From contig CAMCOB010000001.1 in NCBI GenBank assembly GCA_945876305.1, positions 1-58,439 on the forward strand: a stretch of 58,439 bases of DNA. The letters are read 5' to 3'. This document shows positions 8,151-15,654 of the stretch, piece by piece (positions within the stretch are counted from its first letter, which is position 1; each line of letters starts with the position of its first letter). Made by a program: the position numbers and the translations under genes. This stretch comes from Bifidobacterium breve. Lineage in GTDB: Bacteria; Actinomycetota; Thermoleophilia; Miltoncostaeales; Miltoncostaeaceae. A model generated the notes under the pieces. It was not told the DNA's origin and did not search any database. It saw only the letters and a list, made by a program, of their open reading frames with translations.

Positions 8151-8827
8151 GCGGCCACGCGCATAAGGGTGTCCACCATCACAGGGGCGGCGTTCGTCGA
8201 AACCCGCTGCGCTCCTGCATCCAGCAGGGCGATGGCGGACGCAAGGTCACGCACCGCACCGGCTGCGATGACGCCCACATCGGCTGGCAGCGACTCGCGC
8301 ATGATCTCCACGTCCTGGGTACGGGCCTCGCCCCCAACCCCGGTGGCGGTCACCGCAAAGTCCGCGCCCACCAGGGCAACCACGCCGCAGGCGTGCCGAA
8401 GAAGGCGCTCGCCCAGCAGGGGGGCCTCAAGAACTGCACGCACCATCACGCGGGCGCTGGTACTGCCCCGCGCAGCATCCACCGCGGCACCGAGGTCGGC
8501 GCGGGCTGTTCCGAAGCGCCCCGCCAGCAGCGCCGAAACGTCCATCACCACGTCCACCTCGCGTGCGCCGGCGGCCACTGCAGCGCGTACCGCCGCGGCT
8601 TTCACGGATGTGTCGTCGAACCCGAACGGGTAACTCACCACAGTGCCCACCTTCACATCACCGCCGCGCAGCGCGTCGGCCGTCATCGCCACCATCGACG
8701 GGGGCACCACCACGCTGGCCACGTGCAGACGCGCCGCCGTGGCGCAGTGAATCGCCACGTCGTCGGCAGTGACCCCCGCCCGTACGAGCGTGAAGTCGAG
8801 GCTCTTCGCGAGTTCGCGGGCCCTCAT
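8147..8827 (-). CDS. DeoC-like aldolase homologue lacking the catalytic lysines
   Basis: This 226-residue protein aligns with deoxyribose-phosphate aldolase: SLDFTLVRAGVTADDV matches the DHTLL start, VVVPPSMV the CVxPSxV strand, and GTVVSYPFG plus REVDVVMDVSALLAG the EVDMVIDIGAL region. The Schiff-base lysine motif VKTSTG reads AVTATG, and the second lysine motif VKASGGIR reads VIAAGAVR. Both lysines are therefore gone, and DHT reads DFT. The fold is kept but classical aldolase chemistry is unlikely. The start is ATG 8827. It lies between era and hisIE and overlaps hisIE by 4 nt. The role is unknown and I withhold the deoC symbol. Confidence 0.85.
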   Translation of the reverse strand: MRARELAKSLDFTLVRAGVTADDVAIHCATAARLHVASVVVPPSMVAMTADALRGGDVKVGTVVSYPFGFDDTSVKAAAVRAAVAAGAREVDVVMDVSALLAGRFGTARADLGAAVDAARGSTSARVMVRAVLEAPLLGERLLRHACGVVALVGADFAVTATGVGGEARTQDVEIMRESLPADVGVIAAGAVRDLASAIALLDAGAQRVSTNAAPVMVDTLMRVAA

Positions 8828-8903
8828 CGTGCCGTGTCGTCCCGGGGTCGTGACATGGCGCGGAAGTATAGGGAGATCGGGGCGACTCCCCGATGGCACA
8901 GGG

Positions 8904-9788
8904 CTACAGCCCGAGGCGGTCCAGCATGGCGTCATCACGCCGCCATCTGGGCCTCACCTTCACCTGAAGGTTGAGGTGCACGGGCTGCTTGAAGAAGTCG
9001 GCCAGCACCATTCGTGCCTGGGTACCGATGTCGCGGATCATCGTGCCGCCCTTCCCCACCACGATCCCCTTCTGACTCTCGGCCTCCACGTAGATGTAGG
9101 CCTCAATGCGCACGCCCTCCTTGGCGTCGCTGATGTCCTCGACGTGCACAGCGAGCGCGTGGGGTATCTCGTCACGCATGCGCTGGATGGCGGCCTCCCG
9201 GATCATCTCGGCCGCCATCTCTTCTTGCGTCTGGTCAGTGCTCACGCCATCGGGGAAGTACGACGGCCCCTCGGGAAGGAGCGCCGGAAACTCTTCGCGC
9301 AGCGCGTCCAGTCCCTCGCCCGTAAGCGCGCTCACCGGGTGCAGCGCCACGAAGTCGGGCAGCAACTCGGATGCCTGCAGGATGACCCGTGCCACCACAT
9401 CGGCCTCGACGCGATCCACCTGATTGACCACGATCACTACGGGCAGGCCACTGGCCTTGAGGCGGTGAGCGATAAACCGGTCGCCCTTGCCCACCTCTTC
9501 TGCCGCATTGAGGAGAAACAGCGCCGCATCGGTGTCGCCCACCGTCCGGTCCACTGTGTCCTGCATGCGTTCAGTCAGGCGATCCGCTGGTCGCTGAAAC
9601 CCCGGGAGGTCGAGCAGCACGGCCTGCCACCCCTCTCCCCGTGCCACCGCCAGCACCCGACGACGGGTGGTCTGGGGTCGGTCGCTCACGGCCGCCACAT
9701 GGGCACCCGCCAGCGCATTGGCGAGCGTGCTCTTGCCCACGTTGGGGCGGCCTGCAAGTGCAACCAGCCCTGAATGAAGCGGTGTCAT
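8904..9788 (-). CDS. era: GTPase Era
   Basis: This 294-residue GTPase assists 30S maturation and binds the 3' end of 16S rRNA. The G domain has GRPNVGKST (G1), the switch segment DRPQTTRRRV, DLPGF (G3) and NQVD as G4, where NKxD is usual. A C-terminal KH domain carries ESQKGIVVGKGGTMIRDIG. The start ATG 9788 is the first codon of the G domain frame and lies just after the DgkA-PAP2 stop. It is followed by a 76-bp gap before the deoC-like gene. The ybeY and phoH neighbours form the usual ribosome-quality group with Era. Confidence 0.96.
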   Translation of the reverse strand: MTPLHSGLVALAGRPNVGKSTLANALAGAHVAAVSDRPQTTRRRVLAVARGEGWQAVLLDLPGFQRPADRLTERMQDTVDRTVGDTDAALFLLNAAEEVGKGDRFIAHRLKASGLPVVIVVNQVDRVEADVVARVILQASELLPDFVALHPVSALTGEGLDALREEFPALLPEGPSYFPDGVSTDQTQEEMAAEMIREAAIQRMRDEIPHALAVHVEDISDAKEGVRIEAYIYVEAESQKGIVVGKGGTMIRDIGTQARMVLADFFKQPVHLNLQVKVRPRWRRDDAMLDRLGL

Positions 9789-9789
9789 G

Positions 9790-10563
9790 TCATCCCCAGA
9801 TCTGAAAAAGAATCAGCGTCACGCCAGCACCCAGCATTGCGCCGGCCACTGTCTCGACGGCTGAGTGGATCCCCGCCTCCACCCGTGACTGCGCCACGAG
9901 CAGCGCCATCATGAAGGCAAGGGTGGAGACGAGTGCTGCGTGTGTCCATGGTGCCACCACGATTGTGATCGCCATCCAGCCGGCGAATGCCACCGCTGCG
10001 TGACCTGATGGGAATCCGCCCCGCAGCGGCGTGCCCCGGCCCACGTAGGCCTTGATCGCGATTGCCGCAAGCACCGTGACGGCGAGCGCGATGAGCACCA
10101 CATGGGTGGGTGCCTGACGCACTCCGCGAAGGAGATTGCGCCCTGGCTCGGTGAGCCGCCCATAGAGCACCAGATAGGCGATCGCTGTCGCACACGCTGC
10201 GGCGATGAGCACGGCACCGGCTGCCACATCCTTCGCCACCTTCACGAGGGGGTGGTAACTGGTGACCACGGCGTCCACCGCCGCCTCGATCGCCGTGTTG
10301 AACATCTCGGCCACAAGCACCAGGCCCACGGCGCCCACAAGGGCCAGCAACTCGAGGCGGCTTACGCCGAGGGCCAGAGCAAGAATGAACACCCCGATGC
10401 CCGCGGCCACGTGCAGCTGCATATTGCGCTGGGTGCGCAGCACAAACACGATGCCCTCGAAGGCCCACGTGAATGACCACCGCAGCGACCCCTGACGCGG
10501 AAGCGCCCCGGCACGCGGACGGCGGAGCAGCCGCTGAACCGGGCGCTGGTCGTCGTCGTTCAA
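9790..10563 (-). CDS. Fusion of DgkA-type lipid kinase and PAP2-type lipid phosphatase
   Basis: This 257-residue membrane protein joins two lipid enzymes. Residues about 25-130 match the small prokaryotic diacylglycerol/undecaprenol kinase: FEGIVFVLRTQRNMQLH, the signature EMFNTAIEAAVDAV, and VKVAKDVAAGAVL. Residues about 150-257 match PAP2: FPSGHAAVAFAGW and SRVEAGIHSAVETVAG, with Glu where the third motif usually has Asp and without a clear KxxxxxxRP first motif. There are about seven or eight membrane helices. It may phosphorylate undecaprenol and dephosphorylate a polyprenyl phosphate, supporting wall-lipid recycling; this is an inference. The start is TTG 10563 in a TTGA overlap with ybeY. 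Confidence 0.88.
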   Translation of the reverse strand: MNDDDQRPVQRLLRRPRAGALPRQGSLRWSFTWAFEGIVFVLRTQRNMQLHVAAGIGVFILALALGVSRLELLALVGAVGLVLVAEMFNTAIEAAVDAVVTSYHPLVKVAKDVAAGAVLIAAACATAIAYLVLYGRLTEPGRNLLRGVRQAPTHVVLIALAVTVLAAIAIKAYVGRGTPLRGGFPSGHAAVAFAGWMAITIVVAPWTHAALVSTLAFMMALLVAQSRVEAGIHSAVETVAGAMLGAGVTLILFQIWG

Positions 10564-10988
10564 CGGGCCTCCGCCGCGTCCACGATCTCATCCTGCAGTG
10601 CCAGCATCTCGCCGTCGTCCGTCTCGTGGTCGTAGCCCATGAGGTGCAGCAGGCCATGAATCGCAAGTGTGGTGAGGGGCTCCTCAGCAGCCGCTGGGCA
10701 GATAATGATGTCGCCGAGCTCGGGCGGCGGGCCATCATCTGGCCAGTCGAGAGCCTCAGGGCCATCCACCGGGAATGACAGTACGTCGGTCGGCGTGGGC
10801 TTGTCGCGGTGCTCACCGTTGATGCGTGCCATCTCATCGGGCCCGATCACCATCAGTCCCACCGTCGCACGCTCCACACCCACCCGCGCGCAGGCAAACC
10901 GCACGTGATCGGCGAGCTGATCAAGGTCAACGGGCGCGAGGCCGTCTGCGGCGGATGCCTCGATCTCGATCAGCGTGTGCCACCCCAC
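10560..10988 (-). CDS. ybeY: Endoribonuclease YbeY
   Basis: This 142-residue metal-dependent RNase acts in 16S 3'-end maturation and 70S quality control. The diagnostic zinc motif is HGLLHLMGYDHETDDGEM (H-x3-H-x5-H). The conserved RINGEHRDKPTPTDVLSFPVD block precedes it. The start GTG 10988 overlaps the end of phoH by 19 bp and gives the usual N-terminal strand (WHTLIEIEAS). The stop overlaps the fusion gene downstream. The phoH-ybeY-(dgkA)-era order is a widely conserved cluster. Confidence 0.95.
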   Translation of the reverse strand: MGWHTLIEIEASAADGLAPVDLDQLADHVRFACARVGVERATVGLMVIGPDEMARINGEHRDKPTPTDVLSFPVDGPEALDWPDDGPPPELGDIIICPAAAEEPLTTLAIHGLLHLMGYDHETDDGEMLALQDEIVDAAEAR

Positions 10989-11935
10989 GGATTGTCGCCT
11001 TCCTCATGCACCCGGTAGGCCTCCACGATGTGCTGCACCAGTTTGTGGCGCACCACGTCCTCGTGCGAGAAGTGGACGACCTCGATGGCGGGAATACCGC
11101 CGAGCACTTTCTCGATGTCCGCCAGACCGGACCGGCGGTCACGGGGAAGATCCACCTGCGTGATGTCCCCGGTCACCACCACCTTCGACCCGAAGCCCAG
11201 CCGCGTGAGGAACATCTTCATCTGTTCCACCGTGGTGTTCTGGGCCTCGTCAAGGATGATGAATGAGTCGTTGAGCGTGCGCCCCCGCATAAATGCGAGC
11301 GGCGCCACCTCAATCTGACCGCGCTCGAGGTACTCCTGCGCGCGGTCGGCGTCCAGCATGTCGTGCATGGCGTCAAAGAGCGGACGCAGGTACGGGTCGA
11401 CCTTTGCGGCGACGTCCCCGGGCAGAAACCCCAGCTTCTCCCCCGCCTCCACGGCCGGACGGGTAAGGATGATGCGCCCCACCTCGCGGCGCGACAACGC
11501 AGCAGTGGCCAGCGCCACGGCCAGGTAGGTCTTGCCGGTGCCCGCCGGGCCGATACCGAAGGTGATGGTGTTTCGGCGGATGGCATCCACGTATTCCTTC
11601 TGGCCCGCCGTGGTGGGTGTGATGCTGCGCTGACGGTGTCGCCACACCACGTCGCCCAGCAGGGCATCGGGCCGCCCCGACTGCTCGATGGAGGCGGCCA
11701 CGGCCTCGATCATGGTGGGGGCCAGGGTGCGGCCCGAATCCACAAGACGCGCCAGTTCATCAATCACCGCCACGCCGCGCTCCACGCGCACGTCCTCTCC
11801 GGTGAGCACCACACGGTTGCCCCGCAGGTTGATGTCGAGCCGCAGGCGCTCCTCGAGCGCGCGCAGCACGGCGTCGTGCTCGCCAGCCAGTTCGACTGCC
11901 ACACGGTCGGCCACCTCAATCGCGCGTTCGGTCAT
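10970..11935 (-). CDS. PhoH-like P-loop ATPase (YbeZ)
   Basis: This 321-residue protein starts at ATG 11935. The N-terminal part (about residues 1-110) is the KH-like NLRGNRVVLTGEDVRVERG region. The ATPase core has GIGPAGTGKTYLAVALA (Walker A), RPAVEAGEKLGFLPGD, FIILDEAQNTTVEQMKMFL (Walker B) and VTGDITQVDLP. It belongs to the PhoH/YbeZ family, an RNA-linked ATPase that works with YbeY, whose gene overlaps its 3' end. A longer upstream reading collides with the HIT gene and lacks homology, so it was rejected. Confidence 0.94.
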   Translation of the reverse strand: MTERAIEVADRVAVELAGEHDAVLRALEERLRLDINLRGNRVVLTGEDVRVERGVAVIDELARLVDSGRTLAPTMIEAVAASIEQSGRPDALLGDVVWRHRQRSITPTTAGQKEYVDAIRRNTITFGIGPAGTGKTYLAVALATAALSRREVGRIILTRPAVEAGEKLGFLPGDVAAKVDPYLRPLFDAMHDMLDADRAQEYLERGQIEVAPLAFMRGRTLNDSFIILDEAQNTTVEQMKMFLTRLGFGSKVVVTGDITQVDLPRDRRSGLADIEKVLGGIPAIEVVHFSHEDVVRHKLVQHIVEAYRVHEEGDNPWGGTR

Positions 11936-11945
11936 CCTGCTCCTG

Positions 11946-12290
11946 TCACATTGAGTCCGAGAGTTGGGTACCGCCCAGCACATGCCAGTGCAGGTGAAAG
12001 ATGCTCTGTTGGCCGTCCGGGCCGTGGTTGGTGGTGACGCGATAGCCCGACTCGTCGAGCCCCTCCTGTGTTGCCACCTCCGCAATAAACGCGAGCATGT
12101 CCGATCGCTCGGCCTGCGTGAGCCCCGTGACCCCCGCAAGCGACTGCACGTGGCGCTCCGGAATCACCAGCACGTGCACCGGGGCCTTTGGCGAGATGTC
12201 ACGAAACGCCAGCAGGCCATCGCTGCGACGCACGACCTCGGCAGGGATCTCCCCGGCCACGATGCGGCAGAACAGGCAATCATCCGGCAT
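11946..12290 (-). CDS. HIT-family (HINT-like) nucleotide hydrolase
   Basis: This 114-residue histidine-triad protein begins PDDCLFCRIVAGEIPAE, the usual Cys-containing N-terminus. The catalytic triad is HLHWHVLGG (HxHxH), preceded by the conserved GRVTTNHG-type segment, here YRVTTNHGPDGQQS. HINT proteins hydrolyse nucleoside phosphoramidates. ATG 12290 is preferred over GTG 12296 because an AGGAG lies about 5 nt before the ATG and the GTG would overlap it. It lies between rsmE and phoH, 10 bp from the latter. Confidence 0.95.
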   Translation of the reverse strand: MPDDCLFCRIVAGEIPAEVVRRSDGLLAFRDISPKAPVHVLVIPERHVQSLAGVTGLTQAERSDMLAFIAEVATQEGLDESGYRVTTNHGPDGQQSIFHLHWHVLGGTQLSDSM

Positions 12291-12308
12291 GTCCACTCCT
12301 CCGTCGGG

Positions 12309-13046
12309 TCACCCGAGCCCGCCGAGCGCACTCAGAGTCAGTGCGGCGGCGGTGATCGCAGCGGTCTCGGCGCGCAGCACGCCGGCACCCATCTGCACGG
12401 CGGTGAATCCACCCGCGACGGCCTCATCGGCCTCGCCGTCAGAGAACCCCGTGTCCGGCCCCACCAGCAGGGTCACTGCGTCCCCGACGGCGCGGGTGCC
12501 AAGCGCATCGTCAAGCGATGTGCCTGCGCGGGGGTCAAGGATGATCCCCTGGCCCGAAGGTGTGGTCTCGATCACGTGCGCCCACGGTACCAATCCCATC
12601 TGAATGGGGCGCACCCCGCGGCCCGACTGTCGCGCTGCCGAAACGGCGAGGCGCTGCATGCGCGCGGCGCGGCGATCCCATGCGTCGGCGTCCGGTACGC
12701 GCTTGGCGCGCGCGGTCACCACCACACCCAGGCGCCTCACACCCAACTCGGCCGCCTTCTCGGCCACCAGATCAAGCCGGCCAGGCTCGGTCAGACCAAC
12801 CCAGAGGGTCACGTCACACGCCGCCGGAGCCGGCAGGGCAGGGCCGACGACACGCACGGTGGCCGGGCGACCGACGGTAACCACCTCGCACGGCCACAGA
12901 TCACCGGCCGGGGCAATCACCTCGACCGGGTCGCCCGCCTGCCGGCGCACCACGCGCGACAGATGGTGCGAATCATCGTCACACAGACTGATGAGGTCGC
13001 CCTCTGCCGGATCCCCGTCAACCAGATACCGGAAGACATGCCTCAC
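12309..13046 (-). CDS. rsmE: 16S rRNA (uracil1498-N3)-methyltransferase
   Basis: This 245-residue SPOUT methyltransferase methylates U1498 of 16S rRNA. The N-terminal PUA-like part contains HHLSRVVRRQAGDPVEV. The catalytic knot includes LVAEKAAELGVRRLGVV, AARQSGRGVRPIQ, LLVGPDTGFSDGEADEAV and MGAGVLRAETAAITA (LR.ETA motif). GTG 13046 overlaps the prmA stop (GTGA), matching most junctions in this operon. The in-frame ATG at 13070 would add eight residues and is the alternative. It follows prmA, as in many genomes. Confidence 0.95.
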   Translation of the reverse strand: MRHVFRYLVDGDPAEGDLISLCDDDSHHLSRVVRRQAGDPVEVIAPAGDLWPCEVVTVGRPATVRVVGPALPAPAACDVTLWVGLTEPGRLDLVAEKAAELGVRRLGVVVTARAKRVPDADAWDRRAARMQRLAVSAARQSGRGVRPIQMGLVPWAHVIETTPSGQGIILDPRAGTSLDDALGTRAVGDAVTLLVGPDTGFSDGEADEAVAGGFTAVQMGAGVLRAETAAITAAALTLSALGGLG

Positions 13047-13867
13047 CGGCGCATCCTCACCGAGGCCCATCCATCCTCCTCGAGCCTCCGTACCTCGTGC
13101 AGGCCCAGAGGAGCGAACGCTGCCACGGCCTCGTCCACCTCGTACACGCGCAGGCCGCTCGCCACGAGATGATCCGGGGCCTGCCCCTCGAGGGCCCCGG
13201 CAAGAATGCGCAAGACCTCGAGCGTGAGGTTTGCGAGCACGATGGGCGCGTACGGCAGCGGATCGGTGCCGATGCGCATCTCGTTCACCACGAGATGCAC
13301 CATGTTGGCCCGCGCCCCGGCACGAGCGGCCCGTACGGCGTGGGGGTCATGGTCAATGGCGACGATCGGACCAAACCCGAGGCGGGAGGCGGCGATTGAC
13401 AGCACGCCGGTGCCACAGCCGGCATCAAGGGCCGCGCCCGGTGGCACCTCGGCAAGCAGTTGGAGGGTCGTGCGCGTGGTGGGGTGCTGTCCGGTGCCAA
13501 AGGCCATTCCGGGGTCGATCACCACATCCAGCATGCCCGGCGCCGCAGCAACCCACGGGGGGCGCACCCGGATGCGCCCTGCCACGACTGGCTGGTGAAA
13601 ATCGCGCAGCGCACTGCGCCAGGCATCCGACTCCACCTGCTCATGTACCTCGGCGGTAATGCCGGCGTGGGCCAGCACCGCGCGCAGGGCATCAGCCCCA
13701 GGATTGGTGACCCCGGGAACCCACAGGTCGAGCACCACGACGCCATCGATCGGCTCGCCCTGGCGGCACCCACCGCCTGTGAGCGCGCAGCCCTCGGCGA
13801 TGGCCAGGTCCGTGTCGGCTTCGGCCACCCGGGCCGTCAGCCGCACCAGACGATCAGCGGAAGGCAT
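13043..13867 (-). CDS. prmA: Ribosomal protein L11 methyltransferase
   Basis: This 274-residue SAM-dependent enzyme shows the PrmA signature FGTGQHPTTRTTLQLL, then LDAGCGTGVLSIAASRLG (SAM loop), VAIDHDPHAV and IVLANLTLEVL (NPPY-like position), with VASGLRVYEVDEAV near the end. It trimethylates ribosomal protein L11. The start ATG 13867 gives PSADRLVRLTARV; a longer reading into dnaJ has no homology. The start lies 14 nt inside the dnaJ 3' end. The expected N-terminal substrate-recognition domain is present but divergent. Confidence 0.93.
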   Translation of the reverse strand: MPSADRLVRLTARVAEADTDLAIAEGCALTGGGCRQGEPIDGVVVLDLWVPGVTNPGADALRAVLAHAGITAEVHEQVESDAWRSALRDFHQPVVAGRIRVRPPWVAAAPGMLDVVIDPGMAFGTGQHPTTRTTLQLLAEVPPGAALDAGCGTGVLSIAASRLGFGPIVAIDHDPHAVRAARAGARANMVHLVVNEMRIGTDPLPYAPIVLANLTLEVLRILAGALEGQAPDHLVASGLRVYEVDEAVAAFAPLGLHEVRRLEEDGWASVRMRR

Positions 13868-14981
13868 GCCGGAGGCGCCCGAAGAACCCCTCGTCGTCGC
13901 CATCGTCACCCGACTCGGCAAGGTGCTCGGCCAGCGGGCGAAGCGCCTCACGGCCCTCGTCAGATGTGATGCGCGGAATGCGTACGTCCACGACGACCAC
14001 CTGATCGCCATGCCCCCTCCCCTGCACCTGCGGGAATCCCTTGTCCTTCAGCCGGATCTGCTCGCCGGGCTGCACGCCCGCGCGCAGATCCACCTCGCGC
14101 TCGCCTTCGATGGTCGGCACGGTCACCGTGGTGCCCACCATGGCATCGGTGGCGCTGATGTGCGCCTCGCAGATGATGTCGAGATCGTCGCGGATAAAGC
14201 GGTCGTCAGACATCACCTTCACCTCGACGTACAGGTCGCCCGCTGGCGCGCCCCGCTCGCCCGCGCCGCCACGCCCCGACATGCGAATGCGCTGACCGGC
14301 GGCGATACCCGCAGGAATGCGCACCGACACCTTGGACCGCGCCCGCACCCGCCCGCGGCCGCGGCAATCGCCGCAGGGGTCGGTGATATGCAGGCCCGAT
14401 CCGCTGCACGCCGGGCAGGCACGCGCGCGGGCGAACTGGCCGAGGGGTCCGTTCAGTATCTGGCGCACCTGTCCATTGCCCTCACAGGTGGTGCAGGTGG
14501 TGGGGTTACTGCCGGGCGTCGCGCCTGACCCGTCGCACACCGCGCACTCCTGCACGCGCTCCACTGACACCTCCTGCTCCACACCGGTGGCCGATTCGAC
14601 AAATGACACCGACGTGCCCACCAGGATGTCGTCACCGGCCTGCGCGCCCGCTGCGCCGCCACCGAATGCGTCGCCGCCGAAAAAGGCGCCGAAGATGTCC
14701 TGAAACGATCCGAAGTCCTGCGCGCCACCGCCACCGCCACCGCCGCTCGCACCACGCACGCCCTGATGCCCGAATCGGTCGTACCGGGCGCGCTGGTCGG
14801 GGTCGGAGAGCACCTCGTACGCCTCGGCCACCTCTTTAAACCGTGCCTCAGCTGTGGGGTCGTCGTGGTTCACATCCGGGTGCAGCTCGCGGGCAAGCCG
14901 GCGGAATGCCGACTTCAGATCCCGATCGGAGGCATCCCGGGACACCCCGAGGATCTCGTAATAGTCACGCGTCGTCGGCAA
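13854..14981 (-). CDS. dnaJ: Chaperone protein DnaJ (class I)
   Basis: This 375-residue Hsp40 has a J domain (residues 1-70) with DYYEILGVSRDASDRDLK and the HPD motif (ELHPDVNHDD). A Gly/Phe-rich linker (GASGGGGGGG) follows. Then comes the zinc-binding region with four CxxCxGxG-like units: CAVCDGSG, CTTCEGNG, CPACSGSG and CGDCRGRG. The C-terminal substrate domains complete it, so it is a full-length class I DnaJ. The start is TTG 14981, 1 nt after the stop of the preceding gene. It follows hrcA and one unknown gene; dnaK and grpE are not here. Confidence 0.95.
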   Translation of the reverse strand: MPTTRDYYEILGVSRDASDRDLKSAFRRLARELHPDVNHDDPTAEARFKEVAEAYEVLSDPDQRARYDRFGHQGVRGASGGGGGGGAQDFGSFQDIFGAFFGGDAFGGGAAGAQAGDDILVGTSVSFVESATGVEQEVSVERVQECAVCDGSGATPGSNPTTCTTCEGNGQVRQILNGPLGQFARARACPACSGSGLHITDPCGDCRGRGRVRARSKVSVRIPAGIAAGQRIRMSGRGGAGERGAPAGDLYVEVKVMSDDRFIRDDLDIICEAHISATDAMVGTTVTVPTIEGEREVDLRAGVQPGEQIRLKDKGFPQVQGRGHGDQVVVVDVRIPRITSDEGREALRPLAEHLAESGDDGDDEGFFGRLRHAFR

Positions 14982-14982
14982 C

Positions 14983-15654
14983 CTAGTGCCCGTGCGACCC
15001 TTCGGAATCGTCGTCTGAGTGCTCTTCGGGATGCGTGGCCAGATTGGCCTGTGCCGACTCCACGAGCGCCTGCGCCTCCTCGAGCGTGGTCGATTCCAGC
15101 AGCAGGCGGGCAAGGCTCCGTGCGTCACGGGCGGCTAGGTGATCGACCGCCCCCTGCTCCACCCAGAAGGGAGCCGAATCGGGGTCCTGTCGCAGCATCT
15201 CCACGGCCTGATGCCCGCAGTCGAGCGTGTAGGTGGCGATGGCCCAACGGGTGGACGACGGCGCGTCGTCGGGCTCCCAGGGCACGAGCGGCGTCGAGCG
15301 CACCCCGCCCGGTTCCACCACCACCGACGACAGATCGATGTCGCGCCACTCCAGGTCAACCGGCACGCGCAGGTCGAACAGCAGATCCTCGGCCTGCTCG
15401 GGCTGCCCATCGTTGCTGGCGATAACGGCGGCCACCCAGTGCGCCTCGGCAAATGTGAGGCCAGAGAACACGTCGGTCTCCTCCGACACCGGGTCGAACA
15501 CCGAGTCAGGATCGGTGCTCACACCAACGGCGTACTCCTCGGGTCCATAGGCGCCGGCCTCGATGCGTGCGAGCACGCGTACTGCCGCGCGACCCTCCTC
15601 GCCGATGGGTCGTCGCCAGACCTCAAGGATCTCGAAACGCGGATCGTCAGTCAC
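14983..15654 (-). CDS. Unknown acidic protein between hrcA and dnaJ
   Basis: I do not recognise this 223-residue protein. It is strongly acidic, has no signal peptide or membrane segment, and ends with an Asp/Glu/His/Ser-rich tail (EEHSDDDSEGSHGH) that could bind metal. The central part (VPVDLEWRDIDLSS) and a helical C-terminal third (RSLARLLLESTTLEEAQALV) look folded. ATG 15654 overlaps the hrcA stop (ATGA), and the stop is next to the dnaJ TTG, so it is inserted within a heat-shock gene pair. This suggests co-expression with DnaJ, but no function can be inferred. Confidence 0.85.
   Translation of the reverse strand: MTDDPRFEILEVWRRPIGEEGRAAVRVLARIEAGAYGPEEYAVGVSTDPDSVFDPVSEETDVFSGLTFAEAHWVAAVIASNDGQPEQAEDLLFDLRVPVDLEWRDIDLSSVVVEPGGVRSTPLVPWEPDDAPSSTRWAIATYTLDCGHQAVEMLRQDPDSAPFWVEQGAVDHLAARDARSLARLLLESTTLEEAQALVESAQANLATHPEEHSDDDSEGSHGH

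Noticed and set aside
9416..9440. Era G4 motif NQVD as a major anomaly
   Set aside because: A single Lys-to-Gln change in NKxD is seen as a tolerated variant in GTPases; all other Era motifs are normal.
8769..9773. A 334-codon plus-strand frame opposite era
   Set aside because: It lies antisense to a clearly recognisable era gene and has a His/Arg/Gln-rich composition without motifs.
9785..10837. A 350-codon open frame on the minus strand
   Set aside because: It overlaps the DgkA-PAP2 and ybeY genes in another frame, is Arg/Gly/His-rich and shows no family motif; high GC opens such shadow frames.
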